From contig JALHJB010000013.1 in the NCBI GenBank assembly GCA_022839745.1, positions 1-64,000 on the forward strand: a DNA stretch of 64,000 nt. Reading direction: 5' to 3'. Below are positions 16,747 through 25,850 of this stretch, one piece after another (the stretch's first letter is position 1; the number at the start of each line of letters is the position of its first letter). The position numbers were made by a program, and so were the translations under genes. The DNA is from Actinomycetes bacterium. GTDB taxonomy: Bacteria > Actinomycetota > Coriobacteriia > Anaerosomatales > Anaerosomataceae. Below the pieces are notes generated by a model. That model was not told where the DNA came from and ran no database searches. It was given only the letters and a program-made list of their open reading frames with translations.

Positions 16747-18069
16747 ATGACTGACACCAAGCTCTATGCGGACCTCAGCCGGTTCCTCGGCGACAACGAG
16801 GAGATACAGACGCTCCTGAAGCGCGTGATGGCGACCCACATCACCTGGGACGAGTTCCTGGAGATGCCGCTTCCCGACGAGATGAGCCCGCTCGCGCTCT
16901 GGAACCTCATTCGCGCCCTCAAGCGGACCTTCGGCATCGAGGTCCCGGTGCCCGACATCTACGGCAACGAGTACTGGTACCTCCGGACCCATGAGATCGC
17001 TGACTCGATCGCCCAGATCCAGTGCCAGTGCCGCGCCGATTCGAGTCTCTACCGGCGGCTCACCGCCACCAAGAACGCGCCCGTCCTGGTCCGCTCCCGG
17101 ATCGAGGAGACTGTCGCCTCGGCACTCCTCGACGGCCTTGATGTGTCCGTGGAGGACTACAATGACATGTTGCGCATGAACCGGCCTCCGCGTACCGACA
17201 ACGAGCTTCTCGTGGCCAACACGCTGGCCGCCCTCGACGAGATCGACGAGATGGTCGCCCGGCCGTTCACGCCTGAACTGCTGCTGCGGATGCGCGACAT
17301 GGTGCTGGACGGCGTGGACCCGAACGGACTGGTGCGTACGCGAAGCCGGCTCGGCACCGTGGGTACCGAGTACGACGCATCGGTCCTGCTGACACATTCT
17401 GAGGAGCAGTTGCAGTACATCTGCGATTACGCGAACCACATGACCGGGGAGATCCACGACCATGCGGTGTTCCGGGCGCTGATACTGCCCGACCTCTTCC
17501 GTCTGTACCGGCCGCTCCCCGAGGCCAACAGCCAGGTGGGACGTCTCGTGCTCCGTCTCTACACGCTCAAGACGGGCATCCCTGTCCTCGGCATGCTGCC
17601 GATCTCGCAGTTCAGGCTCGACTGGGAAGACGACCGCCTCAGCTCGGCGCTTGTGTCGTACAGCCCTGGAGCGTACATGGCCGATCGTGAGCGGCAGGGC
17701 ACCGACCTTACCGACTACGCCACGCTCTCGCTGCAGCTTGCGCTGATCGCCCTAGTGGACCTGCACTGGAAGCTTCACCAGCTTGAGCGTGAGGACGACG
17801 AGCTTCGGAGCCTGCTACAACGCGACCCTGAGATCAACCACCGCCAACGCTCGATCCTCGGCAGGGCGCTGAAGAACCCGGCAGCGGAGTTCCGGATCGC
17901 ATACCACAAGGCGACCCACAACGTGGTGTACGCCACCGCGCGGGCCGACCTGCTCGAACTGGTCGACAAGGGCTATCTCGTGATGGGCAAGAAGGGCCGT
18001 GCGATGGTCTTCACGCCGCGTGAGGGGCTCCGCGAGTTCATCGAAAGCGGGTACGTGAAGGGCGTTTGA
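16747..18069 (+). CDS. Degenerate Fic-fold protein with C-terminal winged helix
   Basis: 440 aa from ATG 16747 (GAGGTG upstream); the frame is open further 5' but without a ribosome site. The layout is Fic-like: N-terminal helices, TVGTEYDASVLLTHSEEQLQY at ~205-225 in the flap region, then FRLYRPLPEANSQVGRLVLR at ~251-270 where active Fic enzymes have HPFxDGNGRxxR. The catalytic His and DGN are not kept, so AMP transfer is doubtful. Residues ~395-440 look like a winged helix (LLELVDKGYLVMGKKGRAMVFTP). It is divergent from the AOR operon and may be its regulator; that is inference. Confidence 0.65.
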   Translation: MTDTKLYADLSRFLGDNEEIQTLLKRVMATHITWDEFLEMPLPDEMSPLALWNLIRALKRTFGIEVPVPDIYGNEYWYLRTHEIADSIAQIQCQCRADSSLYRRLTATKNAPVLVRSRIEETVASALLDGLDVSVEDYNDMLRMNRPPRTDNELLVANTLAALDEIDEMVARPFTPELLLRMRDMVLDGVDPNGLVRTRSRLGTVGTEYDASVLLTHSEEQLQYICDYANHMTGEIHDHAVFRALILPDLFRLYRPLPEANSQVGRLVLRLYTLKTGIPVLGMLPISQFRLDWEDDRLSSALVSYSPGAYMADRERQGTDLTDYATLSLQLALIALVDLHWKLHQLEREDDELRSLLQRDPEINHRQRSILGRALKNPAAEFRIAYHKATHNVVYATARADLLELVDKGYLVMGKKGRAMVFTPREGLREFIESGYVKGV

Positions 18070-18104
18070 TAGCAGGCCAACGCACGCACCGGCGCAAACA
18101 GGAC

Positions 18105-18137
18105 GGGGCCTGCACCGATTCATTCGGTGCAGGCCCC
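18105..18137 (+). terminator. Strong hairpin after the Fic-like gene
   Basis: A perfect 14-bp stem, GGGGCCTGCACCGA pairing with TCGGTGCAGGCCCC, with loop TTCAT, begins 35 bases after the stop codon. There is no T-run, but the stem is very stable. A second hairpin, GCGGGTG/CACCCGC at about 18179-18206, could serve the cytochrome gene on the opposite strand. Confidence 0.75.
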
Positions 18138-18318
18138 ACTGGCCTGAAGCCGGGAGTCTGCGCGTACTGAGACGAGCTGCGGGTGCGGTAAGGGATGGTC
18201 ACCCGCATACGGTCTGATCTGCGTGGCGGGCAGGGCGTGTGCGCCGACCGGGCCTCACATCATCGCGACTCCCCAACTGTTGACCCAAGGTTGTGCCGAG
18301 AGGAAACCGGCCGGTCGA

Positions 18319-18846
18319 CTAGCGGTTCTCCAGGTAGCCGAGAACCGCGGCCTGCTCCTCCTCGGTGAGCACGGCGCCGTGGACATCGATCATGGTGTCC
18401 AGGACGCCTTCCCAGTTCGTGCCTGAGGGCTGCGAGAAGATCTTCGAGACGTCGTGGCAGGTGGTGCACTTGCCCTGGATGAGGGTCTCGCCCTCGCTCG
18501 GGTTGCGCGACTCGAGGAACGCAGCGATCTGCGTCTTCTCTTCGTCGGTGAGCACCGCACCGTGCGCGGTCTCCATCGTGGCGATAACGTTGTTCCAGTC
18601 GGTCATCTCGGTCTGTAGGTAGATCCGGGTGACGTCGTGGCACGAGGTGCAGGCGCCTTCGAGAACTTCTTCGCCCTCGGCTACCGCAGGCTCCTCGGCG
18701 GGCTCCTCGGTGGGCTCCTCCGCGGGTTCTTCCACCGCGGGCTCCTCGGCGGGTTCTTCCTTCGAGCAGCCGGTCGCCATGAGCGTGGTCGCCGCGAGCA
18801 TGAGCGCAAGCAACATGATGAGCGAGATACGAGAAACGTGCTTCAT
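18319..18846 (-). CDS. Diheme c-type cytochrome lipoprotein
   Basis: 175 aa from ATG 18846 (GGAAGGGG upstream). A hydrophobic signal ends in a lipobox, LMATGC, with Cys27 as the lipid anchor. A ~30-residue Glu/Pro/Ala linker follows, then two ~60-residue repeats, each with a CxxCH heme site: Cys66-His70 (CTSCH) and Cys127-His131 (CTTCH). Each repeat continues with W(N/E)xV(I/L)xTM and HGAVLT(D/E)EE, so it arose by duplication of a monoheme unit. It should carry electrons outside the membrane. Its promoter holds the second copy of the box found before the AOR operon. A 5' leader hairpin lies at 18922-18941. Confidence 0.9.
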   Translation of the reverse strand: MKHVSRISLIMLLALMLAATTLMATGCSKEEPAEEPAVEEPAEEPTEEPAEEPAVAEGEEVLEGACTSCHDVTRIYLQTEMTDWNNVIATMETAHGAVLTDEEKTQIAAFLESRNPSEGETLIQGKCTTCHDVSKIFSQPSGTNWEGVLDTMIDVHGAVLTEEEQAAVLGYLENR

Positions 18847-19000
18847 AGTGCGGACCCCTTCCCTTGCAGCCCGAAAGCCGCGAACCCAAGATCCAGCCCA
18901 CCCGTCAGTAGATCCGGATGGCTGCGGCGCCGGTGCCGCAGACGGAAGGCCTGTGCCTCCTGTGCATGGTGGCTCCATAGTCGAGCCGTCACGTTGTTTT

Positions 19001-19026
19001 TGTCAATCTGTGAAATATTGATAGTT
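19001..19026 (-). promoter_or_regulatory. 26-bp box, copy 2, upstream of the cytochrome c gene
   Basis: On the plus strand this starts TGTCAATCTGTG and ends ATTGATAGTT, matching the copy at 16643 at 20 of 26 positions. The dyad TGTCAAT-N9-ATTGATA is nearly perfect here. Read toward the cytochrome gene it ends in TTGACA, with GACTAT 18 bases on as a possible -10. The start codon is about 155 bases downstream. The divergent CopB-type ATPase gene could also be affected. Confidence 0.6.
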
Positions 19027-19105
19027 AAGCGATTGCAGGCTGGCGTGCGCGCCGTTTTGTGTACGTGCGGCCGCGTCGGGGCACGAACCCCTCAAGGAGG
19101 TGGCC

Positions 19106-21229
19106 ATGACACACGATCACGAGCACACATCAGGGCCCGGCCACGGCGGGCACAACCGACACAGCGCCGGCGGACCGGCGCCCGAGCGCAGTGGGCACGC
19201 AGGGCACGATGAACATACCGGCGCACAGCCCTCTGCGCATGACCGCCACGAGGGCCATAGCGTGGCGATGTTCCGAGACCGCTTCTGGCTGTCGCTCGCG
19301 CTCACCGTTCCGGCGGTCGTCTTCTCGCCGATGGTCCAGCACCTCCTCGGCTACACGGTGCCGGAGTTCCCCGGCTCGGCGTACATTCCCGCAGTGTTCG
19401 GCACGATCGTGTTCTTCTACGGCGGCCTGCCGTTCCTGAAGGGTGCCAGGAACGAGCTCGCCGACCAGCTGCCGGGCATGATGACGCTCATCTCGCTCGC
19501 GATCAGCGTGTCGTTCGTCTACAGCGCCGCCGTCACCCTCGGCGCGCCCGGCATGGACCTGTGGTGGGAGCTCGCCACGCTGGTGACGATCATGCTGCTG
19601 GGGCACTGGATCGAGATGCGCTCGATCGCGCAGGCCTCCGGCGCGCTTGCCGAGCTCGCATCGCTGCTGCCCGACGAGACCGAGCGGGTGGATGCAGCGG
19701 GCGCCACCGAACGCGTGGCCGTGGCTGCGCTTGCTGCCGGTGACATCGTGCTGGTACGGCCCGGTGCGCGCGTACCGGCCGATGGCGAGGTGGCTGAAGG
19801 CGAGAGCTCCGTAGACGAGTCGATGATCACCGGCGAGTCGCGGCTCGTGCCCAAATCGCCTGGGGATCCGGTGATCGCGGGCACCGTCAACGGGGCCGGG
19901 TCGCTCCGCGTGCGCGTGACGCGCGTAGGTGACGACACGGCGCTCGCGGGCATCATGCGGCTCGTGGCCGGAGCACAGGCGTCGCGCTCTCGCGCGCAGG
20001 ACCTTGCCGACCGCGCGGCGCGGTTGCTCACCTTCGTGGCGATCGGTTCGGCGGTGCTGACCGCGCTCGGCTGGTGGCTCGCTGGCGCTGAGTGGTCGTA
20101 CATCGTGGAACGTGTGGTCACGGTGCTCGTGATCGCGTGCCCGCACGCGCTGGGCCTCGCGATCCCGCTCGTGGTTGCGATCTCCACCGCGCTGGGCGCG
20201 CGAAGCGGCCTTCTGGTACGTGACCGCCGCGGGCTCGAGGAGGCACGGCTGGTCGACATGGTGGTCTTTGACAAGACGGGCACCCTCACGCTCGCCGAGC
20301 ACCGCGTGGTTGCCGAAGCGTACGCGGAGGGCGTGAACTCGGGCGACGCGCTCGCGCGTGCCGCCGCGGTCGAGGCGGACTCCGAACACCCGATCGCCCG
20401 TGCGCTGGTGACCAGGGCGGCCGAGAAGGGGCTCGCGCTCCCGCACGCGCACGGCTTCGAGGCGCTTCCGGGCCAGGGCGTGCGTGCCTGGGTGGGCGAA
20501 CGCACGGCGGCGGTGGGCGGGCCCGCGCTTCTCGAGCGGCTCGGACTCGAGGTGCCGCCGGCGCTCGGAAGCACCGCGGCCGGCGCGGCGGAAGCAGGGC
20601 GCTCGGCGGTCTTCCTGGTAGACGACGCGGACGGGCCCAACGCGCGTGTGACGGCGCTCTTCGCGATAGCCGACGCGGTACGGCCTGAATCGCGCGAGGC
20701 CGTGGAGCGCCTCCGCTCGGCCGGCGTGTCCACCGTGATGCTCACCGGCGACGCGGAGCCTGTGGCACGCGCCGTGGCTGCGGAACTCGGCATCGACCAC
20801 GTACGCGCGGGCGTGCTCCCGGCCGACAAGGCCGCCGAGATCGAGCGTCTGCAGGCCGAGGGCCACCGGGTTGCGATGGTGGGCGACGGTGTGAACGACG
20901 CCCCCGCCCTCGCCACCGCCGACCTCGGAATCGCCATCGGCGCGGGCACCGAGGTGGCCGTGGAAGCGGGCGACATCGTGCTCGTGCGCTCCGATCCTCG
21001 TGCCGTGGCCTCGGCCATCGACCTCTCGCGCGTCACCTACCGCAAGATGGTGCAGAACCTGTGGTGGGCGGCCGGCTACAACATCATCGCGGTCCCGCTC
21101 GCAGCCGGCGTGCTGGCGCCATGGGGCATCACGCTCTCCCCCGCCGTGGGAGCCGTGCTCATGAGCGCGAGCACGGTGATCGTGGCCGCCAACGCCCAGC
21201 TGCTACGGCGGTGGCGGCCGGGGATGTGA
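19106..21229 (+). CDS. Copper-exporting P-type ATPase, CopB type
   Basis: 707 aa from ATG 19106, five bases after AAGGAGG. The first ~55 residues are His/Gly-rich (HDHEHTSGPGHGGHNRH), a metal-binding tail in place of an HMA domain. It has the P1B core: intramembrane VIACPHALGLAIPL (the CPH motif, P1B-3 type), phosphorylation loop DKTGTLT, SEHPIARAL and GDGVNDAPALA. The CPH signature goes with Cu(II)/Cu(I) export. It is alone in its transcription unit, divergent from the cytochrome gene. Confidence 0.92.
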   Translation: MTHDHEHTSGPGHGGHNRHSAGGPAPERSGHAGHDEHTGAQPSAHDRHEGHSVAMFRDRFWLSLALTVPAVVFSPMVQHLLGYTVPEFPGSAYIPAVFGTIVFFYGGLPFLKGARNELADQLPGMMTLISLAISVSFVYSAAVTLGAPGMDLWWELATLVTIMLLGHWIEMRSIAQASGALAELASLLPDETERVDAAGATERVAVAALAAGDIVLVRPGARVPADGEVAEGESSVDESMITGESRLVPKSPGDPVIAGTVNGAGSLRVRVTRVGDDTALAGIMRLVAGAQASRSRAQDLADRAARLLTFVAIGSAVLTALGWWLAGAEWSYIVERVVTVLVIACPHALGLAIPLVVAISTALGARSGLLVRDRRGLEEARLVDMVVFDKTGTLTLAEHRVVAEAYAEGVNSGDALARAAAVEADSEHPIARALVTRAAEKGLALPHAHGFEALPGQGVRAWVGERTAAVGGPALLERLGLEVPPALGSTAAGAAEAGRSAVFLVDDADGPNARVTALFAIADAVRPESREAVERLRSAGVSTVMLTGDAEPVARAVAAELGIDHVRAGVLPADKAAEIERLQAEGHRVAMVGDGVNDAPALATADLGIAIGAGTEVAVEAGDIVLVRSDPRAVASAIDLSRVTYRKMVQNLWWAAGYNIIAVPLAAGVLAPWGITLSPAVGAVLMSASTVIVAANAQLLRRWRPGM

Positions 21230-21295
21230 ATCTTACGCGTGTCAGACCGTCGGCGTAGGGTAGTGCTACCACAGGTGCTACCGTAAGGACTACCG

Positions 21296-21595
21296 ATGGG
21301 CAAAGCGAACATCTCGTTTCCCGAGGGCATGCTGGAGGAGATCGACCGGCGCGCCGCCCAGGCCGGCATGACGCGCAGCGGGTTCATCCAGGAAGCGACC
21401 GCCACGTACATCGCGCGCCTCGATGCGGATGCCGAGCGCGAGGAACGCCGAAAGCGCATCGAGCGGGCGATGCTCGGGATGCGCGAGATCGGAAAGCGCA
21501 TGCCGCCGGGGCCAGACGGCGTGACGATCCTCCGCCAGATGCGCGACGCGCTTCCCGAGTGGCCCGCCGAGGAAGCGCGTGACGACGATGAGTAG
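21296..21595 (+). CDS. CopG/ribbon-helix-helix antitoxin-like protein
   Basis: 99 aa. The N-terminus KANISFPEGMLEEIDRRAAQAGMTRSGFIQEAT is a ribbon-helix-helix DNA-binding unit, and the rest is a charged helical tail suited to gripping a toxin. It overlaps the PIN gene in the +1 frame, the usual antitoxin-first order. It should repress its own promoter just upstream. Confidence 0.85.
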   Translation: MGKANISFPEGMLEEIDRRAAQAGMTRSGFIQEATATYIARLDADAEREERRKRIERAMLGMREIGKRMPPGPDGVTILRQMRDALPEWPAEEARDDDE

Positions 21596-22019
21596 ACCGC
21601 TCCGCGTCTCTGCGGGTAGGCCGGTGGTGGTCGACTCCACTGTCGCGTTCAAGTGGTTCGATGGCTCGGAGATCGGCGCCGATGTCGCTCTCGATCTGTT
21701 GAGGCAACACAAGCGAGATGAGGTCGCGCTGCTCGCTCCGGCGCACATGCCGCTCGAAGTGCTGAGTATCTTCGTCTCACGCCGCATGACGACCATCGAC
21801 ATGGAGCACGCCCTGGCCTTCCTCGCCGACGCCGACCTGTTGATCGCCCCGATCGACGACACGCTCCTGATCGCCGCCATCCGCATCGCCGAGGCCGAAC
21901 GTCTCGCCCTCTACGACGCCGTCTTCATCGCACTCGCGGCGGCGCTCGATGCCGAGCTGGTGACCGCCGACCGGAGGCAGGCCACCACGCGCTCATGCAG
22001 GGTGCGGCTCATCGGGTGA
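21588..22019 (+). CDS. PIN-domain toxin, VapC-like
   Basis: 143 aa from ATG 21588; GTG 21579 is an alternative, and both overlap the antitoxin. The acidic PIN residues are in place: VVVDSTVAFKWF (Asp), PLEVLSIF (Glu), ALYDAVFIALAAALDAELVTADRR (two Asp). These are Mg-dependent RNases, often acting on tRNA or rRNA. Confidence 0.87.
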   Translation: MSRPLRVSAGRPVVVDSTVAFKWFDGSEIGADVALDLLRQHKRDEVALLAPAHMPLEVLSIFVSRRMTTIDMEHALAFLADADLLIAPIDDTLLIAAIRIAEAERLALYDAVFIALAAALDAELVTADRRQATTRSCRVRLIG

Positions 22020-22145
22020 AGAGCCCGCGCAGCGGCCCGGTCACTCCTGGCGAGCACGCGGCGAGAGGTGTCATCGACCGCTACGTAGCGCCCGCGGTAT
22101 CGAGTGCGTAGACTGCAAAGTGCACCACACGGTCTGGAGGTATCT

Positions 22146-23126
22146 GTGGACGACACTGTAGACCAGCACGCGGAAGACGTGACAGCTCCTCGGGAGATCC
22201 GGCGCCTGCTGGTGGCGGACGTGCTCGCCGAGCGGGTGGTCGAACGGCTGCGTGTCGTGTGTCCCGACCTTGAGGCGCGCGTGGTGCCCGAGGGCTCACT
22301 CTCCAATGAGGACCTCGCGTGGGCCGACGCATACACGGGGTTCCAGCTGCCCGAGAACATCGAAGGGTCGAGCATCGTTTGGGTGCACGCGATGATGGCG
22401 GGCGTGGACGCGCTGGTGCCGGTCCTGCGCTTGCTCCCTCGCCCCGTGCTGCTCACGCGCACCGTGGGCGACATGCCGCGCAAGATCGGGCTCTACGTCC
22501 TGACCCACGTGCTCGGACATGCCCACCACCTCGCCGAGTACCGCCAGCAGCAGGCCGTGCGCCAGTGGCAACGCCTGGACCCGCCCCGGATGCGCGGCGC
22601 GGTCGCAACCGTCCTCGGCACCGGCGAGATCGGTGCCGGGGTGGCCGGGGCGCTCCGTGGTGTGGGATTTGAGACCTGCGGCGTGAACCGCAGCGGGCAT
22701 GAGCGGCCAGCGTTTTCGCGCACGGCCGCTGCCAGCGACCCGGACGCCGTGCCCCCCGACTCGGCGGTGCTCGTGAACACGCTCCCGCTGACCCCTGAGA
22801 CCGAGAACAGCATCGGTATGTCGGTGTTCTCGCGGCTGCAGGATGCGCTGTTCATCAATGTGGGGCGAGGGGCCACGGTGGCACTCGACGACCTGCATAC
22901 CGCACTCAAGCTCGGCCATCTGCGTCACGCCGTGCTCGATGTGCTGCCCATCGAGCCGCCTCCCGCAAATGCCTGGGTCTGGGACCACCCGCAGGTCACG
23001 CTCACGCCGCACGTGGCGGCGATCACGGACGCCGAGGATGTCGTGCGGGCCCTCTCGGCCGCACTCGAAGACCTGCGTGCCGGGCGCGTGCCCGGAAACG
23101 CGGTCGACCTCGCACGGGGGTACTGA
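22146..23126 (+). CDS. D-2-hydroxyacid dehydrogenase family protein
   Basis: 326 aa from GTG 22146, six bases after GGAGG. The NAD-binding domain reads ATVLGTGEIGAGVAGALRGVGF, then VLVNTLPLTPETENSI, FINVGRGATVALDDL and the catalytic-His region LTPHVAA. The family reduces 2-keto acids. The substrate cannot be inferred, and the surrounding genes do not help. Confidence 0.88.
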   Translation: MDDTVDQHAEDVTAPREIRRLLVADVLAERVVERLRVVCPDLEARVVPEGSLSNEDLAWADAYTGFQLPENIEGSSIVWVHAMMAGVDALVPVLRLLPRPVLLTRTVGDMPRKIGLYVLTHVLGHAHHLAEYRQQQAVRQWQRLDPPRMRGAVATVLGTGEIGAGVAGALRGVGFETCGVNRSGHERPAFSRTAAASDPDAVPPDSAVLVNTLPLTPETENSIGMSVFSRLQDALFINVGRGATVALDDLHTALKLGHLRHAVLDVLPIEPPPANAWVWDHPQVTLTPHVAAITDAEDVVRALSAALEDLRAGRVPGNAVDLARGY

Positions 23127-23216
23127 GCAACCCGGGGGGCGCCGTGGTGCGTGTCGAGAGCCATCCGCCAGATGACTGTGCGCCGTTCGACATGTGCGCC
23201 GACAGACGGTCTGTAC

Positions 23217-24557
<1,341 letters not shown>

Positions 24558-24858
24558 CGTCGGCTCCTTAGCGTGAGTCGGCGGGGCAGATGCGGACGGC
24601 AGCACGTGGGTGAATCCTCGTTGCGGTCGTCCGGCCCCGCGAGGTCTCATTATCGCCGACGAGAGCGGCGCACGCGAGTGGCACACGTCGCGCTTCGCAT
24701 GCCCCACACGCTTGTAACCCGCGGTTGCAAGCTTTCAGTGGGTTTCTGCATATTCCATGCATAGAACAAGGATGCATGCGTATACCGACCACCGGGGGCT
24801 CGCTACGAATCATACCTGCGATGCGCACCGGGGGAGGTGAGTCGCCGCGTCTGAGACG
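24558..24858. other. Intergenic: purB leader and a possible promoter
   Basis: No gene is seen in these 301 bases. TTGCAA at 24725 and CATATT at 24749 with an 18-base spacer form a plausible plus-strand promoter for the small ORF that follows. ATGCAT occurs twice (near 24756 and 24771), flanking an A/T-rich patch that could bind a regulator. No tRNA or riboswitch pattern is visible. Confidence 0.4.
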
Positions 24859-25008
24859 ATGAGGCTTGTGGTCGCCGGTATCGCATGGATCGTGTTCTGG
24901 CTCGGTGTTCCGACGATGGTTGCATTCTGGCAGCTGAACCACAAAGAGGATGCAAGCGTCATCACTGGTGAACCACTCATACATCCACAGGCGCACCATC
25001 ATGCGTGA
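24859..25008 (+). CDS. Small membrane protein, 49 aa
   Basis: Too short for most gene finders. It starts MRLVVAGIAWIVFWLGVPTM and ends PLIHPQAHHHA. One hydrophobic helix covers residues ~3-25 and a His-rich tail follows. GGGGGAGGTGAG lies about 20 bases upstream, rather far. A promoter-like pair upstream and a hairpin six bases after the stop make a self-contained unit. It could be a small respiratory subunit or metal-binding peptide; nothing proves it. Confidence 0.4.
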   Translation: MRLVVAGIAWIVFWLGVPTMVAFWQLNHKEDASVITGEPLIHPQAHHHA

Positions 25009-25013
25009 CGAAG

Positions 25014-25030
25014 GGCGCAGAATCTGCGCC
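25014..25030 (+). terminator. Hairpin after the small ORF
   Basis: GGCGCAG pairs with CTGCGCC over an AAT loop, starting six bases after the stop of the 49-aa ORF. There is no T-run. Confidence 0.4.
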
Positions 25031-25219
25031 AGGCAAGGTGGGCGCACTCGATCAGAGCGCAGCCACTTCGCTGTGTGTCGGCCCCGCACCGACCGGCCGT
25101 GGTCCGGCTCCGGCAAAGCACGTCGGACCTTGTTCCCCGCGCCCGTGCTACAATCCCCACGCAAGGCCCGTATCGAGACGCGACCGTTCGCACGGCGTGT
25201 ACCCGAGGGAGCACGAGAG

Positions 25220-25600
25220 ATGAAGCGCACCATGCTCGGCGGCAAGATTCACCGCGCCGTCGTCACCGAAGCGAACGTGGAATACGAGGGCAGTGTCTCG
25301 GTCGACGAAGACCTGCTCGACGCGGCCGGGATCCTTCCCGGCGAGGTCGTCAACATCTGGGATGTCACCAACGCCGCCCGCCTCACTACCTACACCATCG
25401 CCGCCCCGCGCGGCAGCGGTGCCATCTGCGTGAACGGCGCCGCCGCGCATCTCGTGAGCACGGGCGACCTGGTGATCATCGCGTCGTTCGTGGAGCTCGA
25501 GGACGCCGAAGCCCGAGAATGGAAGCCACGCGCTGTCTTCGTTGACGGCGACAACCGTGTGCTCGAAGTCCGCGGCGAAGAGGCGTTCCGCGCGAGCTGA
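25220..25600 (+). CDS. panD: Aspartate 1-decarboxylase precursor
   Basis: 126 aa, GAGGGAGCACGAGAG leader. It starts MKRTMLGGKIHRAVVTEANV and has the self-cleavage site Gly24-Ser25 (YEGSVSVDE), which yields the pyruvoyl group. It makes beta-alanine from aspartate for pantothenate and CoA. TACAAT at 25149-25154 may be the -10. No other pan gene is adjacent. Confidence 0.95.
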   Translation: MKRTMLGGKIHRAVVTEANVEYEGSVSVDEDLLDAAGILPGEVVNIWDVTNAARLTTYTIAAPRGSGAICVNGAAAHLVSTGDLVIIASFVELEDAEAREWKPRAVFVDGDNRVLEVRGEEAFRAS

Positions 25601-25700
25601 GCAGCCCGCCCGTGTCCGGGTACGGCCCGGCTTCACCCCGCACCGACCCGCAATCCCCGCGTCGCCCTCTCTCGCGCATGCGCCGCGCTTCCACTATCAT

Positions 25701-25800
25701 TGCTCGCCGAAGGGGAGTAGCTGCCCGGTCGCGTACCGGGAGGCAGGCCGTCATCACGGGCGAACCCGCCCCGGCCCTGCCAACGAGACGCCTCGCGTGC
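25701..25800 (+). ncRNA. yybP-ykoY (Mn2+) riboswitch
   Basis: The leader has the hallmark 5' core AGGGGAGTAGCTGCC at 25711-25725, a G/C-rich variable arm, and the 3' core CCCTGCCAACGAGACG at 25775-25790. These are the two conserved loops that meet to bind Mn2+ in this class. A hairpin CTCGC/GCGAG right after (25792-25803) may be part of the expression platform. It precedes a P-type ATPase, one of the known gene classes for this riboswitch. By family, Mn2+ would switch the gene on. Confidence 0.8.
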
Positions 25801-25850
25801 GAGACCTTCAGGAACAGACGCGTCCTGACCAACCGCACACTGGAGGAAGC

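Noticed and set aside
18847..19000. Possible cyclic-di-GMP or cGAMP riboswitch before the cytochrome c gene
   Set aside because: Such riboswitches often precede cytochromes, but the conserved core segments are absent; only a plain hairpin at 18922-18941 is visible.
19130..20866. 578-codon minus-strand frame opposite the CopB-type ATPase
   Set aside because: A shadow frame; the plus strand has every P1B motif.
24558..25219. tRNA gene in the purB-panD gap
   Set aside because: No acceptor/T-loop pattern such as GTTCGAATC with matching stems was found.
25542..25850. N-terminal extension of the P2-type ATPase to 25542
   Set aside because: It overlaps panD and translates the riboswitch; the ATG at 25851 has a good ribosome site and the family start.
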